A DNA stretch of 64,000 nt. Source: Lachnotalea sp. AF33-28 (GTDB taxonomy: Bacteria > Bacillota > Clostridia > Lachnospirales > Lachnospiraceae). The stretch spans positions 186,001-250,000 of the forward strand of contig NZ_QUEE01000008.1 of assembly GCF_003477885.1 (NCBI RefSeq), read 5' to 3'. Below the pieces are notes generated by a model. The model was given only the letters and a program-made list of their open reading frames with translations, made no database searches and was not told the origin of the DNA. This document shows positions 16,804-25,300 of the stretch, piece after piece. The stretch's first letter is position 1. Every line of letters starts with the position of its first letter. A program made the position numbers and the translations under genes.

Positions 16804-16825
16804 ATGATGCAAAAATGATGTAAAA
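16804..16825 (+). promoter_or_regulatory. Tandem 11-bp direct repeat upstream of the response regulator
   Basis: ATGATGCAAAA and ATGATGTAAAA are perfectly adjacent (11-bp period), 27 bp before the regulator gene. OmpR/PhoB-family regulators bind direct repeats with this period. On the minus strand the site reads TTTACATCATT then TTTGCATCATA, resembling the Pho-type repeats seen upstream of pstS. Likely an autoregulatory site (inference). Confidence 0.6.
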
Positions 16826-16851
16826 TTTCACAATGATAAAGGGGGTAGAGT

Positions 16852-17511
16852 ATGATACGGATTCTGATTGTGGAAGATGAAAAGCCCATTTCTAAATTGA
16901 TTGAGATGAACCTGGCCGCTGCCGGCTATGAGTGCGAATGCGCGTTTACCGGAACGGAAGCGGCTGTAAAGATAGAGGACAACCAATATGACCTGATACT
17001 TCTGGATATCATGCTGCCGCAGATCGACGGATATGAGCTGATGGAATATATTCGACCGTATGGAATCCCTACCATATTTATCACTGCTAAGAGCGCGGTG
17101 GCTGACCGTGTAAAAGGGCTTAGGGCCGGGGCCGAGGATTACCTGGTCAAACCCTTTGAGATCATCGAGCTGCTGGCCAGAGTGGAGACCGTGCTTCGGA
17201 GATTCCATAAGGAGGAGGAACAGATTGCGATCGGAGGTCTTGTGATCGATACCGGTTCCAGAACCGTGAAAAAGGACGGAGAAGAGATACGGCTGACGAA
17301 AAAGGAGTATGAGCTTCTCCTTTTGTTTGTCAGAAATAAAAATATTGCGCTGTTCCGCGATAATATCTATGAGCGGATATGGGAAGGGGATTACGACGGA
17401 AACAGCCGTACCGTGGATCTGCATGTGCAGAGACTTAGAAAAAAGGTGGGCTGGGAAGATAAGCTGACCGCGGTTTATAAGATCGGCTACCGTCTGGAGG
17501 TGCAGGATTGA
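16852..17511 (+). CDS. OmpR/PhoB-family response regulator
   Basis: 219 residues: receiver domain 1-115 (acid pair EDE, phosphoacceptor in LILLDIMLPQ near residue 52, TAKS switch, KPFE) and a C-terminal winged helix (RLTKKEYELLLLF, YDGNSRTVDLHVQRLRKKVG). The adjacent kinase is coupled, as its TTG start at 17508 overlaps the stop codon. The tandem 11-bp repeats upstream suggest self-control. Given the nearby Na/phosphate cotransporter and the matching repeat at pstS, a PhoP-like role in phosphate response is plausible but unproven; the regulator itself carries no diagnostic residue for this. Confidence 0.9.
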   Translation: MIRILIVEDEKPISKLIEMNLAAAGYECECAFTGTEAAVKIEDNQYDLILLDIMLPQIDGYELMEYIRPYGIPTIFITAKSAVADRVKGLRAGAEDYLVKPFEIIELLARVETVLRRFHKEEEQIAIGGLVIDTGSRTVKKDGEEIRLTKKEYELLLLFVRNKNIALFRDNIYERIWEGDYDGNSRTVDLHVQRLRKKVGWEDKLTAVYKIGYRLEVQD

Positions 17512-18920
17512 AGTTTTCCTGGAAAGTGTTTTTCAGCACGCTGACGCTGACGGCCGTTACTTTCAGCCTGGGAGGATATCTGCTGATATCCTCCCTGTTT
17601 CATCAGTCGCTGGAACGGGAGAAAAAAACAGCTATAGAAGAAAATGAACTGATGCGATTTTCTTTCCTGACGGCTGCCGCGGCGGTGCCGGGCGAGAACA
17701 GTGAGCTTTCTGCCGGCCAGATCAGCAGCATTTCCCAGGCGCTGCCGGTGGGAAATGGGGAATACCGGCTTGGCATGCGCATCAGCGGCGAGGACGGCAG
17801 CATCTACTATCAGACGGCGGGTCTGTCCGTCCGCCAGGACCTTCCACTGGATATCCCTGTAAACACCAGGATCACCCGCATATACTTGGAATCGGACAGA
17901 TATTACATACAGACAGCCTGCGTGTTTGCCGTACAGCAAAATACGCTGTGCATGGAGAATTTCCGCGACATCACCAGCCTGTTTGAAGAGCGTGATGTGC
18001 AGTATGATATATTTCAGAAATTGATGCTTGTGCTGCTTGTGCTGGACGGCATGATCATTGGTCTGGTTTCCTGGTGGCTGACCTATCCGGTAAAAAAGCT
18101 CTCCAGGGCGGCCAGGTTGATTGCCGGAGGGCATTATGAAAAGCGCGTGGATGTGCACAGCGGGGATGAGATCGGAAAACTGGCCCAGGATTTTAACCTC
18201 ATGGCAGATAATCTGGAGGAGAGGATATTACAGCTGAAGGAGGCTGCCAGGAGGCAGGAGGATTTTATTGGCAGCTTTGCGCACGAACTGAAAACGCCGC
18301 TGACATCGATCATCGGCTATTCTGATATGCTGCGTTCCAAGGAGATGATGCCGGAGGACCGGTTTGTGGCGGCAAACTATATCTTTCAGGAGGGCAAACG
18401 CCTTGAGGCGCTATCGCTAAAACTTATGGAACTGATCGTGCTCAACCGGCAGGAACTCCCGATGAGAAGGGTGGAGATTACGGATCTGATGGAGAGCGTG
18501 GCAGGCGTGATGTATCCGGTGCTGGAAAAGGAGCATATAGAGCTTAATATGGCGGCGGAAGAGGCCGTGCTTGTTCTGGAGCCTGACCTGGTGAAAACGC
18601 TGTGTATCAATCTGATTGATAACGGCAGGAAGGCCATCGATAACGGCGGCCGGATTTTTTTCCGGGGCCGGATTGCGAAGGACGGGTATCATATACTGGT
18701 TAAGGATACGGGAAGAGGGATGCCCAAAGAGGAGCTTTCCAGGATTACGGAGGCGTTTTATATGGTGGATAAGTCCCGCGCCAGGGCAAAGGGCGGCGCG
18801 GGTCTGGGGCTTGCGATCTGTTCCAGAATCGTGGAGCTGCACTGCGGAAAGATCCGCTTCCGGAGCGTGCCCGATGTGGGAACGCTGGCAGAAGTCATTC
18901 TTCCCCTGGCAGATCAATAA
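17508..18920 (+). CDS. Membrane sensor histidine kinase
   Basis: 470 residues. An N-terminal helix (about 4-28), an extracytoplasmic domain of about 140 residues, a second helix (about 168-190), a HAMP linker (YPVKKLSRAARLIAGGHYEK), HisKA with GSFAHELKTPLTSIIGYSD (phospho-His) and a HATPase domain (NLIDNGRKAI, DTGRGMPKEELSRI, GGAGLGLAIC). The TTG start at 17508 has GGAGGTG 5 bases before it and overlaps the regulator stop, so the pair is co-translated. The sensed signal is unknown; the architecture fits PhoR-like and envelope-stress sensors alike. The gene behind it codes for a lipoprotein that may assist sensing. Confidence 0.9.
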   Translation: MKFSWKVFFSTLTLTAVTFSLGGYLLISSLFHQSLEREKKTAIEENELMRFSFLTAAAAVPGENSELSAGQISSISQALPVGNGEYRLGMRISGEDGSIYYQTAGLSVRQDLPLDIPVNTRITRIYLESDRYYIQTACVFAVQQNTLCMENFRDITSLFEERDVQYDIFQKLMLVLLVLDGMIIGLVSWWLTYPVKKLSRAARLIAGGHYEKRVDVHSGDEIGKLAQDFNLMADNLEERILQLKEAARRQEDFIGSFAHELKTPLTSIIGYSDMLRSKEMMPEDRFVAANYIFQEGKRLEALSLKLMELIVLNRQELPMRRVEITDLMESVAGVMYPVLEKEHIELNMAAEEAVLVLEPDLVKTLCINLIDNGRKAIDNGGRIFFRGRIAKDGYHILVKDTGRGMPKEELSRITEAFYMVDKSRARAKGGAGLGLAICSRIVELHCGKIRFRSVPDVGTLAEVILPLADQ

Positions 18921-18929
18921 AGGAGATTT

Positions 18930-19733
18930 ATGAAAAATGTGATTAAAAATATGGTGATAGTCCTGATATTTATTACGGTTATGGCCGGCTGCATACTCCT
19001 TCCGTCCTATGTATCCCACGGACAGGATAAGAGCATACTGGGGGAGAGCTGGACGGAGGAACTGACCCTGACACAGGACGGTTACCGTCATCAGCTGACT
19101 ACATATGAAAAGCTGCAGCTCCTGCTGTTCGGATACTTTTCGAACGATGAGGATGGCCGGGTGATCGTTACACCGCCTCAGCAGACCGTAAATGACAAAG
19201 AACAGGGATCCGCATTCTGGGAGAGATGTACGGATGAGGTGGAGAAGGTACAGGAGATGGGCATTTGTCCGTTGCCGGACATACAGTATGATCTGACACA
19301 TTTAGAGGCCAGAATGTATAATTTTATCAATACGGAAACACCGTCCGTCTATCTGGAACTCTGGGTGGTCTACATGATGACGGAATACGGCAGCCTGGTC
19401 GCCTATATGGATGAGGAAACAGGAAAGATCTATTCGATTTATTCGGATACCGAATTCGGGTATTATGAAAGCGTACTGGAATCGAATCAGGAGGAAATCT
19501 CCCGGAAAGCGGCGATAAACATACAGGATGGAAGAATTGTTCTGGGAAACATGGAAGATATGGCCAGAAAATGGGGGGAATACCTGGGGCTTGAATATGT
19601 AGGCATGAAAAGTCAGGAAGACGGTATGTCAGGACGGTGGATTTACAAAGCGGAAGAGGAGCAGGTGGTTTACAGCTGGACCTCATACGGCGGCAGTTTT
19701 AACCTGCAGCCGTCATTTGCCGTAATTGAGTGA
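18930..19733 (+). CDS. Putative lipoprotein linked to the two-component system
   Basis: 267 residues, no family recognised. It begins with Lys-Asn residues, a hydrophobic stretch and a lipobox-like VMAGC near residue 21, so it is probably lipid-anchored on the outside. The mature part is acidic and aromatic-rich, with no known enzyme motif. GGAGATTT precedes the ATG, 9 bp behind the kinase gene, hence the same operon. Lipoproteins in this position often modulate their kinase (as YycH/YycI-like accessories do), but no sequence similarity to those is evident to me. Its gene ends before a 143-bp gap. Confidence 0.7.
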   Translation: MKNVIKNMVIVLIFITVMAGCILLPSYVSHGQDKSILGESWTEELTLTQDGYRHQLTTYEKLQLLLFGYFSNDEDGRVIVTPPQQTVNDKEQGSAFWERCTDEVEKVQEMGICPLPDIQYDLTHLEARMYNFINTETPSVYLELWVVYMMTEYGSLVAYMDEETGKIYSIYSDTEFGYYESVLESNQEEISRKAAINIQDGRIVLGNMEDMARKWGEYLGLEYVGMKSQEDGMSGRWIYKAEEEQVVYSWTSYGGSFNLQPSFAVIE

Positions 19734-19876
19734 CGGGTGCATTGCCTGAACGGTTTGCAGCGGCTTTTTGATTTACTGCAATGGTATTTGTTGCAATTAT
19801 GATGCATTGCCCTGTTATGATTATCCGGACGGCGGATAAAATGTGCACAGATCATCAATGAGACGAGGGTGGTTTT

Positions 19877-20659
19877 ATGAACGGGAGAGAGCAGACAGAA
19901 CAGAAATCGGAAGGCAGAATGAGCAAAGAGGAGCGTTTAAGACAGCAGCGAAGGATAGAGCGGAGGCGCCGAAGACGAAGAAAGATCCTGATACGCCGCG
20001 CGCTGGCCGCCGGTGCATGTGCGGTCTGCCTGCTGACGCTGATTTCATTTATAAAACCGGACAAAACGGAAACGTCCACGGCTGGGGGCGGTGAACAGAA
20101 TCTGGGCGGTCCAAAGGAAACTATCGCCGCTCTTCCGGAACAGGAAGAGCCGAAGGATTTCTCCGCGATTGAGATTCCTGACTGGATCAAGCAGGATTTC
20201 CTGACTCCGAATCCCTATTCCAGACCGCAGAAACAACTGGAGGCGGTCAACGGAGTTGTGGTGCACTATGTAGGCAATCCGAATACCACTGCGGAGCAGA
20301 ACCGGAGTTACTTCAACAGCCTGGCGGAAACGAAAGCCACCTATGCCAGCAGCAATTTCCTGATCGGTATGGATGGCACGGTCATACAGTGCATGCCGCT
20401 GGGAGAAGTCGCTTACTGTTCCAATGACCGGAATTCGGACACGCTTTCCATCGAGTGCTGCCACCCGGACAGCAGCGGGGAGTTCACAAAGGAAACCTAT
20501 GATTCCCTGGTCAAACTGACCAGATGGATCTGTGAAACCTTTGAACTAAAGGAAGAGGACGTAATCCGGCACTATGATGTAACCGGAAAGGAATGTCCGA
20601 AATATTATGTGGACAACCCTACGGCCTGGGAAGCGTTTCGCAGAGAGGTATTTCAATAA
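19877..20659 (+). CDS. N-acetylmuramoyl-L-alanine amidase (Amidase_2/PGRP fold), membrane-anchored
   Basis: 260 residues. A highly basic N-terminus (RRIERRRRRRRKILIRRAL) precedes one membrane helix at about 36-54, so the enzyme faces the wall. The catalytic domain has GVVVHYVGNPNTTAEQNRSY (first zinc His), the SSNFLIGMDGTVIQCMPLGE strand pair, YCSNDRNSDTLSIECCHPD and the later VIRHYDVTGKECPKYY (zinc His and Lys). It cleaves the bond between muramic acid and the stem peptide. The 3' end overlaps the converging kinase gene by 41 bp. Single-gene unit. Confidence 0.9.
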   Translation: MNGREQTEQKSEGRMSKEERLRQQRRIERRRRRRRKILIRRALAAGACAVCLLTLISFIKPDKTETSTAGGGEQNLGGPKETIAALPEQEEPKDFSAIEIPDWIKQDFLTPNPYSRPQKQLEAVNGVVVHYVGNPNTTAEQNRSYFNSLAETKATYASSNFLIGMDGTVIQCMPLGEVAYCSNDRNSDTLSIECCHPDSSGEFTKETYDSLVKLTRWICETFELKEEDVIRHYDVTGKECPKYYVDNPTAWEAFRREVFQ

Positions 20660-21548
20660 TGATGGAGAAGAGGCCGTGATCCAGTTCTGCGTGGATGCGG
20701 CCTCCCTGCTTTTCCAGCAGGGTTTTGGCGATGGACAGGCCGAGTCCGGTCGTTTTTTTCTGTCTGGACAGATCTGTGGTATAGAACCGTTCAAAAAGAG
20801 AATCCAGGTCGGCGGCAGTGATGCCAAAAGCTGCATTGGTAAATGTAATGACCGCTGACCGGCCATTTGCGCGGGAGGTGATGCTGTACGGAGCTTTGCC
20901 ATGTATGAAAGCGTTATAAATCACATTGGAGAATACCCGCTTTAACGCATCTTTATCGGCTGCTGCCAGCCAGGCCTGGTCGGGTATTTTAAGTACAGGT
21001 TCCACGCCGCGGCTGCAGAAATCATCATAGTAAATTGAGACAGTGTCCCGAAGCACATCATTTATGCTGACAGTGTCTATGCAGAGCGTAAGCTCATTGT
21101 TGGACAGCCTGGCATACTCAAACAGCTGGTCTAACAGAGCGCGCACCGCTTCCATGCGTTCTTCCACGATCATTCCGTATTCCCTGCGCTTTTCGGGGCT
21201 TAGATCCTGGCGGTTCATCATCTGGATGTAACCGCCAGCGCTTGTTAAAGGCGTGCGCAGGTCGTGCGAAATTGCCGTAATTGTTTCGCGGAACAGCCGG
21301 TCCGATTTCTTTTGCTTTCGTACAGCTTCTTTGTGAGAGACCAGCGCCTGATTGATGTGCTCAGCTAAAGCGCAGAACTCTTTTTGGGACAGCTGCGTGC
21401 AGATCAGCTGGTTGGTATCGGTTGAAAGGATCTTTAACAGCTGCGCGTCCAAATCGCGCAGATTCTGTTTCACGGCGTGCAGGCGGGCGGCCAGGATGGC
21501 GGCCGCAGCTGCAAGCATAAAAATGAGTGAAAAAGGTAGGATATCCAT
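20619..21548 (-). CDS. Sensor histidine kinase of the ABC/self-protection module
   Basis: 309 residues with just one clear N-terminal helix (LIFMLAAAAAILAAR) and no large extracellular domain, so it probably reads the state of the partner transporter or the membrane instead of a soluble ligand. HisKA: TAISHDLRTPLTSAGGYIQM; HATPase: FSNVIYNAFIHG and TTGLGLSIAKTLLEKQGG. A good CAGGAGCTGTCT precedes the ATG. The gene is the last of four on the minus strand (regulator, ATPase, permease, kinase), the order seen in bacitracin/lantibiotic protection loci. Its last 41 bp overlap the end of the amidase gene on the other strand. Confidence 0.88.
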   Translation of the reverse strand: MDILPFSLIFMLAAAAAILAARLHAVKQNLRDLDAQLLKILSTDTNQLICTQLSQKEFCALAEHINQALVSHKEAVRKQKKSDRLFRETITAISHDLRTPLTSAGGYIQMMNRQDLSPEKRREYGMIVEERMEAVRALLDQLFEYARLSNNELTLCIDTVSINDVLRDTVSIYYDDFCSRGVEPVLKIPDQAWLAAADKDALKRVFSNVIYNAFIHGKAPYSITSRANGRSAVITFTNAAFGITAADLDSLFERFYTTDLSRQKKTTGLGLSIAKTLLEKQGGRIHAELDHGLFSIIIEIPLCETLPRP

Positions 21549-21604
21549 AGACAGCTCCTGTTTTTTGATAGCCGTATGACTTGAACGGCCGCTTCCTAAT
21601 GTTT

Positions 21605-22432
21605 TTAGATGTCCCTCTTTTTGAAACAGAAAACACCGAGAAAGACCGACAGAAGAAGCGTAATCACACCTGAGATTACAGCCGTACAGAGCGCTGCCGC
21701 ATCCGGGGCCGGTGAGGCGATGGAGGACGCACAGTTGACCAGCCAGTACCGTTCCAGCTGCAGCCTGCCCCCTGTAAAGATCCCGGATAAGGAGAGCAGG
21801 GACGGCAGAAAGATTAGCAGGCAGAAATTAAGCGCAACGGCTCCGCCGCTGCTGCGAAAGAGTATGGCAATAAACATGCAGACCCCGGAATAGGCGGCCA
21901 GCAGAAGCAGCTGTACCAGGATGGTCTGCAGCAGTGTCAGCGCAAAAGAGCCTGTGATTGGGCCGGTTCCCCATAATACGCTGGCCGCTGCAAAACTTGT
22001 GGCCATTGCGGCGAATGTAAACAGCAGAGAGGCTGCCGCATTGCAAAGATATTTCGCGAGATAGATGCGTCCCCGCCCCAGCCCGCGGCTCACTGTGTTC
22101 CTGACGGTGCCGTGGGAGAATTCCATGGCCGTGAAGATGCTTGTAAAAATCAGGATCAGCGTCTGATAGAGGTTGCCGGAGAATGTCTCCATCATCAGTG
22201 ATATACCACTTATATTGAAATCATCCGCTGCATCGGAGCCGCTTACGGAAATCTGAAATCCGTTTTGGCCGGCTCCCATGCGGTTAAGCCCCGAATCTTT
22301 TGCTGTCAGAGTCATCATTCCTTGAAATATCAGAACGATGATGAGTCCGGTCACCGCGGAAATGATGAGCAGGGTCCAAAAGCTGCGGCTGTGAAACAAT
22401 TTATATAATTCAGATCGTATTAAGTTATGCAT
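21605..22432 (-). CDS. ABC transporter permease (lantibiotic/bacitracin protection type)
   Basis: 275 residues, about six membrane helices; opening LIRSELYKLFHSRSFWTLLI and the FSHGTVRNTVSRGLGRGRIY loop are typical of ABC-2-type permeases of the BcrB/LanE-G group. A large first extracellular loop spans about residues 38-85. The start overlaps the ATPase gene by 8 bp, indicating one transporter. Such pumps remove peptide antibiotics from the membrane. No biosynthetic peptide or lanthionine gene lies nearby, so it is likely a resistance rather than an immunity system (inference). Confidence 0.82.
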   Translation of the reverse strand: MHNLIRSELYKLFHSRSFWTLLIISAVTGLIIVLIFQGMMTLTAKDSGLNRMGAGQNGFQISVSGSDAADDFNISGISLMMETFSGNLYQTLILIFTSIFTAMEFSHGTVRNTVSRGLGRGRIYLAKYLCNAAASLLFTFAAMATSFAAASVLWGTGPITGSFALTLLQTILVQLLLLAAYSGVCMFIAILFRSSGGAVALNFCLLIFLPSLLSLSGIFTGGRLQLERYWLVNCASSIASPAPDAAALCTAVISGVITLLLSVFLGVFCFKKRDI

Positions 22433-23336
22433 GTTTTGTTCCTCCCATCCGTTCCATGAAATAGCCTTCCAGATCCTCCCCAGAGGACTGAATGGTTTTT
22501 ACAGTGATACCGCTGCCGGTCAGCGCTTTATTGAGCAGACCGCTGTCTATATCCTGGCCGAAGATGCGGATGATATGGCCGTCCAGCACGTCATAGTCCC
22601 GGGTATGGAACAGTTCCTCGATCAGGATACATGCCTGTTTCGCGTCATCCACCTCCACCTTCAGACACCGCCGGCAGCGCAGCTCCAGCTCATCTTTCGT
22701 GAATTCTTCTACCAGCATTCCGTCGTTTAAAATGCCGTAACAGGTGGCGATCTTATAGAGCTCGCCCAATATATGGCTGGAGATCAGTATGGTGATGCCG
22801 TCTTCCTTATTCAGTTTGAGCAGCAAATCGCGCACATCCCTGATACCTGTGGGGTCCAGGCCGTTGATCGGTTCATCCAGGACAAGAAAATCGGGATTTC
22901 CCAGAAGGGCCATCGCGATGGACAGGCGCTGTTTCATACCCATGGAGAAATGTTTTACCGTTTTTTTACCGGTATACGTAAGGCCAACAGCCTGAAGCGC
23001 CTTAACCGGCGCGCCTTTATCCGGAAGTCCCAGCAGGATGCGGTGATTTTCCAGATTCTGAAGAGCCGTCATATACGGATAGAGAGCGGGAGACTCGATG
23101 ATGCAGCCCAGCCGTTTTCTCTGTTCATCCAGGGATGTGGAACCAAACAGCTCTATGGTTCCTGTACCCGGGGCCGCAAGCCCCATGATCATTTTCATAA
23201 GGGTGGTTTTTCCAGCGCCGTTTTTACCGATCAGTCCGTAGATTTCACCGCGGCCCACATTCATGGTCACTTTGCTGACTGCATTTTTTCCGTGATAGAC
23301 CTTGGTGAGAGCATTGGTTCTGAGTGCATATTCCAT
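22425..23336 (-). CDS. ABC transporter ATPase (BcrA/LanF-like)
   Basis: 303 residues: Walker A GLIGKNGAGKTTLMK, signature FSMGMKQRLSIAMAL, Walker B FLVLDEPINGLDPTGI and the switch ILISSHILGEL. The C-terminal 80 residues are variable, as in BcrA. The start is ATG 23336 with GAGGATTTGCTT before it; an in-frame extension of 78 codons upstream has no supporting ribosome site and runs across the regulator end. Partner permease overlaps at the 3' end. Powers export of membrane-active peptides by family analogy. Confidence 0.9.
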   Translation of the reverse strand: MEYALRTNALTKVYHGKNAVSKVTMNVGRGEIYGLIGKNGAGKTTLMKMIMGLAAPGTGTIELFGSTSLDEQRKRLGCIIESPALYPYMTALQNLENHRILLGLPDKGAPVKALQAVGLTYTGKKTVKHFSMGMKQRLSIAMALLGNPDFLVLDEPINGLDPTGIRDVRDLLLKLNKEDGITILISSHILGELYKIATCYGILNDGMLVEEFTKDELELRCRRCLKVEVDDAKQACILIEELFHTRDYDVLDGHIIRIFGQDIDSGLLNKALTGSGITVKTIQSSGEDLEGYFMERMGGTKHA

Positions 23337-23421
23337 AAGCAAATCCTCATTCTTTCGTTCTTCTTTAAGATCATCATAGCCTGAAATCTTATGGAAACCC
23401 TGTGAAAAGCATAAAGAAACC

Positions 23422-24105
23422 TTAAAGAAACATCTTAAATCCGATCCCCCAGACGGTTTGGATATACTGCTCGTCTGGATCGGCTTTTTTAAGTTTCTGG
23501 CGCAGATTGCTGATATGCACATTAACCGTGTTGTCCTCTGTATAGTATTCCTCGTTCCATACAGCGTCAAATATATTGTTTTTAGTGAATACCTTGTTCG
23601 GATTGCTAAGCAGCAGCTCCAATATCAGATATTCCCTCTTTGTAAGGCTTATCTGCTGTCCCTTTACCTTAACTTCCAGCGTATCCCGGTTCAGCGTCAG
23701 ATTCTTAAAACAGCAGACCGCATCGGGGGTATGGGCCGGCTGGCTGCGCCTTAGGACCGCCTCCATCCGTGCCAGCAGCTCTTCATTATGGAAAGGCTTA
23801 ACGAGATAATCATCCGCTCCGGACCGGATCAGGCCGACCCGGACCGCCACATCGTCCCTGGCGGATATGCAGATGACCGGAATATCGGTCTGCTGCTTTA
23901 TATGAGCCAGAACCTCTTCTCCCGGCATACCGGGCAGCATCAGATCCAGTAAAACCAGATCAAAGCGCTGCAGGGAAAGAAGGAGCAGAGCCTCGGTCCC
24001 CGAATAAGCCGCCCGCACCCCATATCCGTTTCCTGTCAGCAGTTCCTGTTCCATATTGCTGATATGCGCATCGTCCTCCACAAGCAAAACCTGTAGTTTA
24101 TCCAT
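23422..24105 (-). CDS. OmpR-family response regulator of the ABC module
   Basis: 227 residues. Receiver: VEDDAHISNMEQEL, LVLLDLMLPGMPG (phosphoacceptor Asp), SARDD and KPFH. DNA-binding: ISLTKREYLILELLL and YYTEDNTVNVHISNLRQKLKK. GGAGGGCTTT precedes ATG 24105. It heads the minus-strand unit and would be activated by the kinase at the end of the unit to raise expression of the transporter genes. An 85-bp gap separates it from the ATPase gene and could hold an internal promoter. Confidence 0.92.
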   Translation of the reverse strand: MDKLQVLLVEDDAHISNMEQELLTGNGYGVRAAYSGTEALLLLSLQRFDLVLLDLMLPGMPGEEVLAHIKQQTDIPVICISARDDVAVRVGLIRSGADDYLVKPFHNEELLARMEAVLRRSQPAHTPDAVCCFKNLTLNRDTLEVKVKGQQISLTKREYLILELLLSNPNKVFTKNNIFDAVWNEEYYTEDNTVNVHISNLRQKLKKADPDEQYIQTVWGIGFKMFL

Positions 24106-24215
24106 AAAGCCCTCCCTGCACCGTCCGTCCCTGTTTCATCCGTTTATATTATATTGTCCGCAGGGAAACATGTCAATGCGCCCATGCATAGAAGCTTCCC
24201 CGTTATTGATCACGG

Positions 24216-24424
24216 GTTACTGTTCACACGCTGCCGATAAAGCAGCGTATGAGAGAGCAGGGTATGGTCCTCATAGGGATCCCTTGAAGCCCGCCGGTAC
24301 TTATTGCTGTGTATTTTACAGCATTAGTACCGCTGCGCGCTTCACGGAGCGAGAGCGGGTCCCAATGAGGACCATACCCTGCCCTCTCTTACGCGGGAAT
24401 TTTTCGGTAACTGTGAACAGTAAC
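24216..24424. repeat. Long palindromic repeat, copy B (complete)
   Basis: Perfect 12-bp ends GTTACTGTTCAC / GTGAACAGTAAC bound a 209-bp element. Inside are nearly perfect arms around GCAGGGTATGGTCCTCAT and a nested hairpin (GGTACT, TGCTGT, loop, ACAGCA, AGTACC when read on the minus strand). It is copy A in reverse orientation; the inner stems differ by paired changes. It fills most of the 435-bp gap between the two regulator genes. Confidence 0.92.
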
Positions 24425-24472
24425 GCTTCCCTGTATTTCAGACCAAAAAAACTATACGTGAGACAGAAATTA

Positions 24473-24501
24473 TTGTATTCTAGGATAAGAATGCATACAA
24501 T
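24473..24501 (+). promoter_or_regulatory. Promoter with overlapping inverted repeat, LytTR operon
   Basis: TTGTAT and TACAAT are spaced exactly 17 bp. The two boxes are themselves halves of an inverted repeat (ATTGTAT ... ATACAAT), so a regulator bound here would cover both boxes. AAGGAGTGAGAGAGA follows before ATG 24541. Confidence 0.6.
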
Positions 24502-24540
24502 ACGGGTATACACCCTGGAAATACTAAGGAGTGAGAGAGA

Positions 24541-25242
24541 ATGTTCCGGATCGCGGTGTGTGATGACGAGAAGAGCGTAAGAGAGCAGATGGAGCGGATA
24601 CTGTCGGGGTATACGAAAAGGGAATGCCTGACGGACTGTTTTGCTTCCGGGGAGGAGCTTATTAAGTCCGAAAACCGTTACGATGTGATATTTTTGGACA
24701 TCGATATGGCGGGCATCAACGGGATCGAGGCGGCCAAACGGCTTCGGGAGAAGGACAAACAGGTAAAGATCATCTATCTGACCAGTTACAGGGATTATGT
24801 GGGATCGGCTTTCTCGGTCCATGCCTTCGGATATATGATCAAACCTATACGTGACACGGCGATTTACCGCCAGCTCGATGAGGCTGCGGATTATCTGAAA
24901 GAAGAAAAGGATGACCCGGTTTTTGAGTTTCAAACGCAGAACGGCAGAATACGTCTTCCACTTTCAAAGATCTGCTATTTTGAGTATGTGCAGCGTAAAG
25001 TCGTCATTCATACGGAAAAAGCGGTATACGAGACGAACGATACCCTGAAAAATATGGAAGAGCGCATGAAGCAGTATGATTTCTGTATGCCGCATAAGAG
25101 TTTTCTCGTCAATCTGTATCAGGTAAAATCGGTGAAGGGCTATGAAATTCAGATGATGGACGGCCAGACCCTCCCCCTGTCACAGAAGAAATCGGTGCAG
25201 TTTCGGGAGCGGCTGAACAGATATCTGGCAAATATGCTGTGA
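24541..25242 (+). CDS. LytTR-family response regulator (AgrA-like)
   Basis: 233 residues: receiver domain with CDDEKSVREQME, VIFLDIDMAGINGIEAAKRL and FGYMIKPI, then a LytTR DNA-binding domain (ICYFEYVQRKVVIHTEK, CMPHKSFLVNLYQVKSV, LPLSQKKSVQFRERLNRYL). Proteins of this type answer to GHKL-type kinases in peptide signalling and bacteriocin control. The kinase gene follows 58 bp downstream. No agrB or agrD-like peptide gene was seen next to it, so the signal source is open. Confidence 0.92.
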   Translation: MFRIAVCDDEKSVREQMERILSGYTKRECLTDCFASGEELIKSENRYDVIFLDIDMAGINGIEAAKRLREKDKQVKIIYLTSYRDYVGSAFSVHAFGYMIKPIRDTAIYRQLDEAADYLKEEKDDPVFEFQTQNGRIRLPLSKICYFEYVQRKVVIHTEKAVYETNDTLKNMEERMKQYDFCMPHKSFLVNLYQVKSVKGYEIQMMDGQTLPLSQKKSVQFRERLNRYLANML

Positions 25243-25300
25243 TTGTACAAGCGGGAGCCGAAGCGCGCATTGCGCGTATCTGATATGAAGCGGGGGTTAC

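Noticed and set aside
22425..23570. Longer version of the BcrA-like ATPase starting at 23570
   Set aside because: The extra 78 codons overlap the end of the regulator gene and carry no ABC features; ATG 23336 has a ribosome site.
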